Source: Corydoras sp. C115
Taxonomy: Eukaryota; Chordata; Actinopteri; Siluriformes; Callichthyidae
NCBI GenBank assembly: GCA_019802505.1
Contig: JAFMOC010000011.1
Location: 1,133,001-1,197,000, forward strand
Length of the DNA: 64,000 nt
Direction: 5' to 3'
Part shown: positions 29,201 to 38,200 of the stretch, one piece after another
Position numbering within the stretch: the stretch's first letter is position 1
Layout: each line of letters starts with the position of its first letter
Notes under the pieces: model-generated
Databases searched by the model: none
What the model was told of the DNA's origin: nothing
Seen by the model: only the letters and a program-made list of their open reading frames with translations
Translations under genes and position numbers: made by a program

Positions 29201-32200
29201 ATTTTGCGATACATGGCCCCGTTCATCTTGGCCTGTGGCCTTAGAAGAAAAACACCCCCAAAACATAATACTTCCACCACCATGCTTGACGGTGGGGATG
29301 GTATTCTTAGGGTCATATTCTGTATTTTTCTTCCTCCAAACACGTCGAGTTGAGGCCAAAGAGCTGATTTTAAGCCTTTTTTGTTAACTTTTGAAGTTTT
29401 TTGCAAAGCCATTAAGTGTTTAAGATGTTTATAATCAATCATGAGCCATGAGCCACACACATTTTACTTACTTGCGTATTTTGATGTTTAAATTTTACAG
29501 ATATAATTGTTTTAAATGTTATATTTAAATGTTATATTTTAATGAAATGTTTCAAGGGTTTGGCGTCAGTTATCATTGCTGACCATTAAAAGGCAATGAC
29601 ACTGTTGCTTGTAAGTTTATCCTAATCAACCATTTATTGGATTATCCTAAGATCTAAGAGAGGTCCAGGTGCTACAAAGACAGCTTCCGGGCACCCATAG
29701 ACCAACCATCAAGTGCCAGGATAGTCTCCTTAACAGGATTAAGCTATGGGATCGGGTCACCACTGGTACACAACTTGCTCAGGAATGGCAGCATACAGGT
29801 GTCAGCACAGTTGCACCTCACACCTAATGATAGGTGCATATGCATATGAGATGAAAAACTTTAGCGAGAAATCTCCCCAGATATCAAGCCTAATGAACTT
29901 GTCTGGAGGATCTTATGACCAAACAATAACAAAGCAATTATGCTAAACTATTAAATTTGTCAAGAATGAATATGCAATAGTAACACATGACTGAAAGATC
30001 TGAAAAGCAGCAAACCTTAAATAGCCCTGATTATATTCGCAATGTTACAAATTAGCAACAAAAATGATGAAAAAGATAATATTAAACCAGGATATTATAT
30101 ATAATTGTGAGTTTTGGAATTGCAATACAAATCAACCCGGTACTTCGGCATCATGACATTACCTCCAGGTCCTCCGATTTCCTCCCACATTCCAAAAACA
30201 TGGATTCAAGGTGAACTGGCTGCTCTATATTGAGTGTTTTTGTGTGTGTGTGTGTGTGTGCGTCTGTGTGATTGAGTGTGCTCAGCGATAGATTGGCACC
30301 CTGCCTAGATGTATCTGCCCAGCTCCTGAATCATTCTCCCTGGGATGGGCATGGGGAACCCCCTCCCCAACCCTAGTAGAAGATTAATGAATGAATGACT
30401 ACTAAGTTAAATAGAAGTACATGTAACTGTTAGGCCCAGTAGTCTGATATGGGCAAAAAAAGTGCAAGAATAGGCCAAGACTACAATTCTGTGAAATGAT
30501 CATAAGTGCCACTTCAAACCCTGTTTCCCACTCTCCACCTTTGTTTCTACTTTCACAGTTCAAGTGTGCTGTGATGTGTTATTTAACATATTTATTAGTA
30601 AACTGAATAGCTTTGCATCCATATATAGTTGCACATATGATTTTGGAGGATTATGATTAGTGATCGACCGATATGTTTTTTTTAAAGGCTGATGCCGATG
30701 CCGATATTTAGACAATAGAAGTGGCCGATGGCCGATATATAAAGCCGATATTACCAGTTTTTATTGCAACTAATAAAGTACAATAATAATAATAAACAAG
30801 ACACAAAAGTAATCAGACAGTTTATCACTGTCTACTCTACCTTTTGTAATACAGAGTGCAATATTAAAAACATACAACTTTAAATTACACATTATTAATT
30901 AAAGTTCCAGTGTACCTAAACATAAGCAGATAGCAGCATCTTTTTAGAATGAACATTTATTGATGAACATTGCACAATGCACACAGAACAACATTCAATG
31001 AACTTTTTGAACTAATGAGCCAATTTAGCTCATTTAGATAAATAAATAAAATATTAACAAACAAATATTGTAGTTTGTAGTGTGAAGTACTTATTTGAAT
31101 ATCTCAAGAAAAAAACTAGTTCAGAATTAAAATAGTGAACTTTGAACATGAAAAGTTGACTTTGAGCATGTATGAACTGAACATGAACTAGTTCAGAATT
31201 AAAATTGTGAACTTTGAACATGAAATGTTCACTTTGAGCATGTATGGACTGAACTTGAACTAGTTCAGAAAAGCTGTGAACTGGCACAACACTGCCTGTA
31301 AGCTAGCGTCAGTTAGTGCTAGCGATATATAGCGTTAGCTAGCCAGTTTAACAAAATCGCCCTAATTATTATACAATTATACAAACAGTAAACACTGTAT
31401 ATGTTACAAATAGCATCCCGGAACATTATTATGGCGTTAGCTAGCGCTAATTAGTATTAGTTGGCCAGTTTAGCTGTTCAAGTGGTTGCTATGGTTACAG
31501 TTCCAAATAAAACTATTGGCATTTTCTCTCTAAATAACATAATCGCTCTATTTATGCAAACACTTTATACATTACAAAGAGCAGCCAGTAACAAATACTG
31601 AGAGCTGAAAGAGAAACCATTTTCTCATGGAGGCGTAGCGCAGTTTCAAAACACCAACGATCCATTCTCATGAGCATTGAGTGACGCTCTGCCGGAAGAA
31701 CACTAGGGGCCTGTATTCAGTCATTGAGCCAGAATGACGGAGCTGCCCACAGTGTTGCCTGTAGGCATTGTTTAAATATCGGCCTTGTGCGCTCATATAT
31801 CGGTCGATGCCGATTATCTAAAAATGCCAATAATCACTAATTATGATTTTGGCTATGTTGATTTGGAGTTTACAGGCTCATCTCTCACAGCCATTTTGTC
31901 ACATGAAGACTAAGTGTACACTAATGCGTTTTTAAAAGTACAACAACTGCTATGTTAAAGCCTGCCATCTGCACTGCTCTGTAGACTGATAATGCAGGTG
32001 ACCTTGTTTTAGTTTGAAACTGCAGGGTCTTTGTGATAGTGTCTACTAAGCCATCACAAAATAATGACACAGACATCCATTTCTTTTCCTAGTTGGATCT
32101 TATCATTCACTACCATTCTTTCCTGATTTATCTCTCTCCTGTCATGTGTCTCATGTTTTAGAAGAAAACATACATCAACTGACACTACTAGGAATATATG

Positions 32201-35200
32201 AACACAGGTTATTCCAAAAGTGCCTGACCTTGTTGTATTTACTAGCATATTCATAGTTATTTTATACTGCCTATGTGTGTAGAATGCAAACTATTATTTG
32301 CATGATTTGCAGAAAATCTCACGTCCAATGGTATTCTATACAACTGCATATGCATGTCCAGTGTATTGTACTAAAAAAATTGGTGTCTTTTTTGGCAAAG
32401 CCTGTTAACCTGGTAATACAGAGCTACATTACTTTTAGTCATTAAGAAGATGTTTTTATCGATAGTGACTTACAAAGCAGAAAACAGCAAATGTGAGTTG
32501 TTAAGGAAAAACCAGTATAGAATTATCAAACCTGATCATTATACGATCCAGCTTATTTTATTTTATTTATTCCATCCATCCATCCATTATCTTCCGCTTG
32601 TCCGGGTCTTTAAATAAGTTTTGCCATGGTAATTATTTAAATGGTAAAAAGCACATAATGGTAATTATAATCAGTCCCCTTTGAGTAATCTAATAAAATT
32701 TCCTAATTATGCATAATATTTACCACTATTATTAGCTTGTCAATTCTAATTAAAATTTTTACAGTGAAATCTATGTAAGAAAATATGACAGAACTTACAA
32801 TTCTTCTGCAAAAAACATTTCTCAGGAAGCTGTCAGAGACAAAGTAAAATTATAAAATTAAAATGATCTGCCATCTGTTTGATTTTTTAAACTTTGTATT
32901 TGTTTTGTTTTTGAGTCACACACACCCACAACAACAATGGTCCAGTTAAATTATCAGGGCATGTCATGTGAGACAGTCAATGAGTTTTGGAAAGTCATTA
33001 AATGCCAAACCAGATTTAATTCATCCTTGAGGACTGCACTGTCTTTCATATGCTAGCGCAATATTTCTAACACTTCTTTACACCCAAGTGAAAGCCATAC
33101 CAAACAACCCCCCAAGAATGAAAAACTAAAAACAATCTTTCTAAGAATGCTATCAAACAACAAACAAAGGAAAGAAATGCAGGGCAGAAATATAGTGATA
33201 GGGTTTAATTATCAACAGCACAGCAAGAAGCCATTAAAGGTGAAGCACACAACACAACTGCTATCTGCAGATAATGTGCTCTCTGGTAACCTGTTCCCAT
33301 AGAGTATTTCTGACGCACTGAAGTACCAATAGCAAAGTGCCAATTTTCCAGAAACAAAAACAAATCTCCAGAGAGTGTCAGACTAACTTGAGGGGATAAG
33401 ATTTCATTCTAAATTAAATCTAAATCTATAATATTTTTTTCTCAGTTAATACAAAAGTAAAATATTTCTCTATTAGAAAAAATGCATTGTTTTTGTTCAA
33501 AAAAAGCAGAAGGTAATCACTACTGCAAAGTCAACTATTTTATTATCCAATAAATCACAAATTCAGTGCATATTAGTGAGTCAAATAAGATATGCCTGGA
33601 GTGGTTATATTTCTGGGTTTTCAAACTAACCGAAGTAAGTGTTATGTAACTTTATGTTGTTCAAATGAAATGAAAATGAAATGGCGGTGTTTTCAAGTTT
33701 GAAAATCCTTCCGAATTTTCCATATTTCTTCAGAAATCAAACTTTAACCTTAAATCAGACTTTAACACAAGTCCCAAGAAGATAATGAGAACCAAATGAG
33801 CCAACATTTTAAAAATGTTTTATTTTTTAATACACATTTTAAAAGTGTATTATTTTATTTAAGAAAGAAAATAATCCAATATTATATAACAAGTAGTTCC
33901 GGTCCTTAAGCTGATTGGCTGAGCCATCGGTCCAGTCATGACATTATTGACAATAATGCACACCTCTGACCACTTCACATACATATTAATACATGATATA
34001 CAATACATTATTTTAAATCATGCACCATTAATGGAAATACAGATGAATATAACAACACTTTTATTTTTTTATAGTGTGTTTGTAACCATTTTAAAAAAGC
34101 AACAAGGAACTAGAAGTTGTGCAATATTTTGAATAAATCACGGGAAATTGATGCCCGGCCGCTCAAAGAGGTTGATTCCCCCCAAAGAGCCTCGGTCCTC
34201 CCAAGGTTTCTTCCTTAAAATAACAATGTAACAGGGAGTTTTTTCTTGCCACTGTCGCTTTGGCTTGCTCTGTGGGTTTTCAAACGCTTATAACACTGTA
34301 AAGCTGCTTTGCGACAATGTACTACTGTAAAAAGCGCTATATAAATAAATTACTTGAACTTGAACTTGAAAGAGGTGTAACTGTACTCCGGTTTGTGTCA
34401 TGCCTAACAAAAGCTCTTTTCTGTGATTTATTCACAACAATGCACACCCTTTCGTACCCTTATTGCTTTATTTTATATCTGTAATGGCTTTTCTGGTAAT
34501 ATGTTTCTGGTAATTGTTGATTAGTAAAACGGATTGGAGGAATTTTAGCCCATTTTTCCATACAAAACACTTTAAACTCTGTTATTTTGGTGGGTTGCTT
34601 GGCATTATGCACATGAACTACAGCAAAGATTACAGATCAGGCCCTATCTTCCAACATCAAAGTCTGACCATGCAAATGCATTTCCGGATGAATAAACAAA
34701 AATTCCAACAAACACAAACAAATTTATATTAAAAGAATTTTTAGAGAAGTGACAAACTGTTAAAGTTGAAAGGGCGATCATTTTTACACACTTCATGTTT
34801 CAAGGAAGTTATCAAAAAGTTATGACTATTGTGCCATGTAGACAAAGAACGGATTGAATTCAGGCTTATTGCTATATATTTTAAAGCTTATTGCCATTCA
34901 GGTAGAGAATTCAAAGCCAATAAATGTTATTTGAAATTTTGTTAGGTATATGTATATTGTTTTGCCTAAGTAGTTAAAATAATATGCTTTAATAATTTTA
35001 ATAATGCTTTTAATAATATGCTTTAATAATTGTTAAAGTCTGTGTGTATTGAGCATGCATTATTGTGAATAAAGCACAGGAAAGAGGTGTTGATAGGCAC
35101 AACACGTAGCAGAGTACAGTTACACATCTGTCCCATGATTTATTTACAATAATAAAGACCTTTGAGTGCCTTATTGTTTTTATAACAAAACACACTATAA

Positions 35201-38200
35201 AAAATCAAGATTTGATTCATAAATGCATATATCAGAAGCATAAATGTTTATAAACTGTATTGTATATTAATACAAATACACACATTAATACAAATGTGAA
35301 GCGGTCAGAGATGTGTTACTGTCAATAATGCCACAGTGAAAAAAACGCTCAACCAATCAGATTTAAGGACTGGAACTACCCGTTTTCTAAAAAAAACCAG
35401 TTAATTCTGGTGATTTCTGATTAGCTGAGCCACCTTCTTAACTATTTTGTATGATCATAATACACATCTAGAAGTGCTTAGCATCCAGAATAATGTGCTG
35501 TTCGCTGGTTAAAAACAAATAAATTTTAAGTATTTAAAATTTAAATTTTAAGTATTTAAAAAACAGAAGTATTTAAAAAAAGAAGTGAAAAGTGTGACTA
35601 TTGTATCTGCTGAAATGAATGGTTAGTGTTTTAATCTAACAGAAAATGAGCTTCCATAATTATTTTAAGCCTTCATCGGGAAGATGAAAAAAATACTAAA
35701 ATTGATCTTTTGTGTAGATGGTGTAGACCATTAATTATGTAGCAAAAAAGGTGATATTTTCAGTTTAGCATGCCTACATAAATAAATACTTAATTAGCAC
35801 TCATGCATTTGGTTTCAGCAGAGAGGATTTTTCTGGATTACCATCAGGCAGCATGGTAACAAAACAGGTTCAATCCAAGCGTCCCACTGAGTCAGCGCTG
35901 CTCAAACAAGCAAAGCGTCTGCCTGCGAGGCACAACTGCAAAGCATGCTGCTGTATTTTTTTTTTTTATTAGAAAAGCTAGACACTTCTTGAATGCTATT
36001 AAACAGCCATAAAATGATACTGTAAGATAGCATAACTGAGAAATAGGTGATGTGTTTCTTAATTATGATACAAAATTTAATATTACCAATATAAACTATA
36101 ACATTAGCCTGCATTTATTTTCATTTATGTAAACATTCATTCATTCATTCATTATCTTCCGCTTTATCCTATATTAGGGTCGCGGTGGGATTCCCCATGC
36201 CCATCCAGGGGAGAACGTTTCGGGCGCTGGGCAGATACACCCAGGACAGAGAGCCAATCTATCACTGGGCACACACTCACTCACACAGACACGCACGTAT
36301 ACACACTCTATATGGGGCAATTTGGAGAACTCAATTGACTTGATCCATGTTTTTGGACTGTGGGAGGAAACCGGAGAACCCAGAGGAAACCCACGCAGAC
36401 ACGGGGAAAACATGGAAACTCCACCCAGATGGGGATTCGAACCGGGAATCCCTAGTGCTGAGAGACGAACGTGCTAACCACTAAGCCACTGTGCCGCCCA
36501 TTTATGTAAACATTTAAAAATAAAAACACACACGTACAGTGTCTTATGGCATTTATATTAATAAAACTGCTAAGATGTAAAAAGCTGACAGGTGACAGGC
36601 TAAAAAATACTATTTTAATATTAATGAATTGCATTTTAATCTTTTATTAGAATCCACATTAATATAAAAGGCTGAAGTTACACTGGTTACCAGTTAAAAT
36701 TTTTCTGGCATAGTTTGGGAGATCATATGAATGTGGTGAACACAAACATGTAATTGAATTAAAGGGAACAACATCCTGGGTACACACTTACACAGAAACA
36801 CTATATAGGGACAATTTGGATGGGGCAATTTTAGAGAAGCCAATTCACTTTGAATCCATGTTATTGGACTATAGGCGGAAACCGGAGAACCTGGATTCCC
36901 AGCACTGAGAGCGGACATGCTAACGCAAATGCCACCGTGCCTCGACAGTTAACAAAACATTTAAGTTTAAGTTAAGTCACAATAATATAAAATAAAATTT
37001 ATGATATTAATTAGTTTGAGGAATAAACTCATTCAATTTTTTAAATGTTTTTGTATACTGTAAAATATGCAAATACATAATTATTTAAGCAACCAAATGC
37101 ACTGACATAAGAATTACTTGGCTTATTGTATTATATAACCCCCTAATTATAATAACATTTCTATTACAGAAAATAGTAAGCTAAAGGCAAAAAGATAGTT
37201 TTCAATAAGAACTAGCCAAAATCGTAATTTAAAACTGACTGGGATGTGTTGCAACAGGACATTTCATTTAAGAAGCAAATATCTGTATTGATATGTGTGT
37301 GTACAATTTGATGAATGCCTACTTGAAAAAAGACAGTTTTGTCTGAACGCTGTATACTTTTGTCATTTCTCAATAGCCTGGGTTCTGCCCTATTCTCTCA
37401 CTAGGGTGGGAGAGGAACAATACTCTTTTGAGAGCTCTTCACAAGACACTATGAAAAGGTATACCATTTGAAAAAGTGCAAGCTTCCTCAATGAACACGA
37501 ACAATACTGTAAACACGAGGCTTTATGTATTTTATTGTCCTCTATATACATAGATGTATGTCTACAGAGTTGAGACAAAAAGTAAGGAACTGTCATACAA
37601 AAACAACTTTACATGACATGCGTATAGCAGACCTACATTTACATTTAGTAAACACTTTTATCCAAAGCAACTTACAAACAACACATGTCAGTAGTTAAGG
37701 AAGAACCAGCAGCACTGTAGTATTATCAAACCTAATACTAAAACAATCTGGCTTTAATGCATGGATCTACCCTTTTACTGTAATATTCATGCATTCATTA
37801 TCTTCTGCTTAATCCTCTGCTAAGTGTTGCGGGGGGGAGGGGGGGGTCCCTATATCCATCCATGGGAGAACGTTTCGGGAGCTGGGCAGATACACCCAGG
37901 ACAGGGCGCAAATCTAACTCTGAGCAAACTCACTTACATACACACACACACACACACAAACACAAACACAAACACATACTACATGGGGCAATTTAGAGCA
38001 TTCAATTTACCTTCTTAAATCCATGTTTTAGGACTATGGGAGTAAACAAGAGAACCCAGAAGAAGCACATGCAGACACAGGAAGAACATGAAAAGATTGG
38101 TATTCGAACCTGGATGCCAAAAGGTGAAAATGTTAACCACTAAGTCACTGTGCTGCCCTTATTTTAATGTATGTATGTATCAGGAGCTGCATTTTTAATG

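Noticed and set aside
28931..29387. Plus-strand open frames opposite the Tc1 transposase
   Set aside because: Antisense shadows of the minus-strand transposase.
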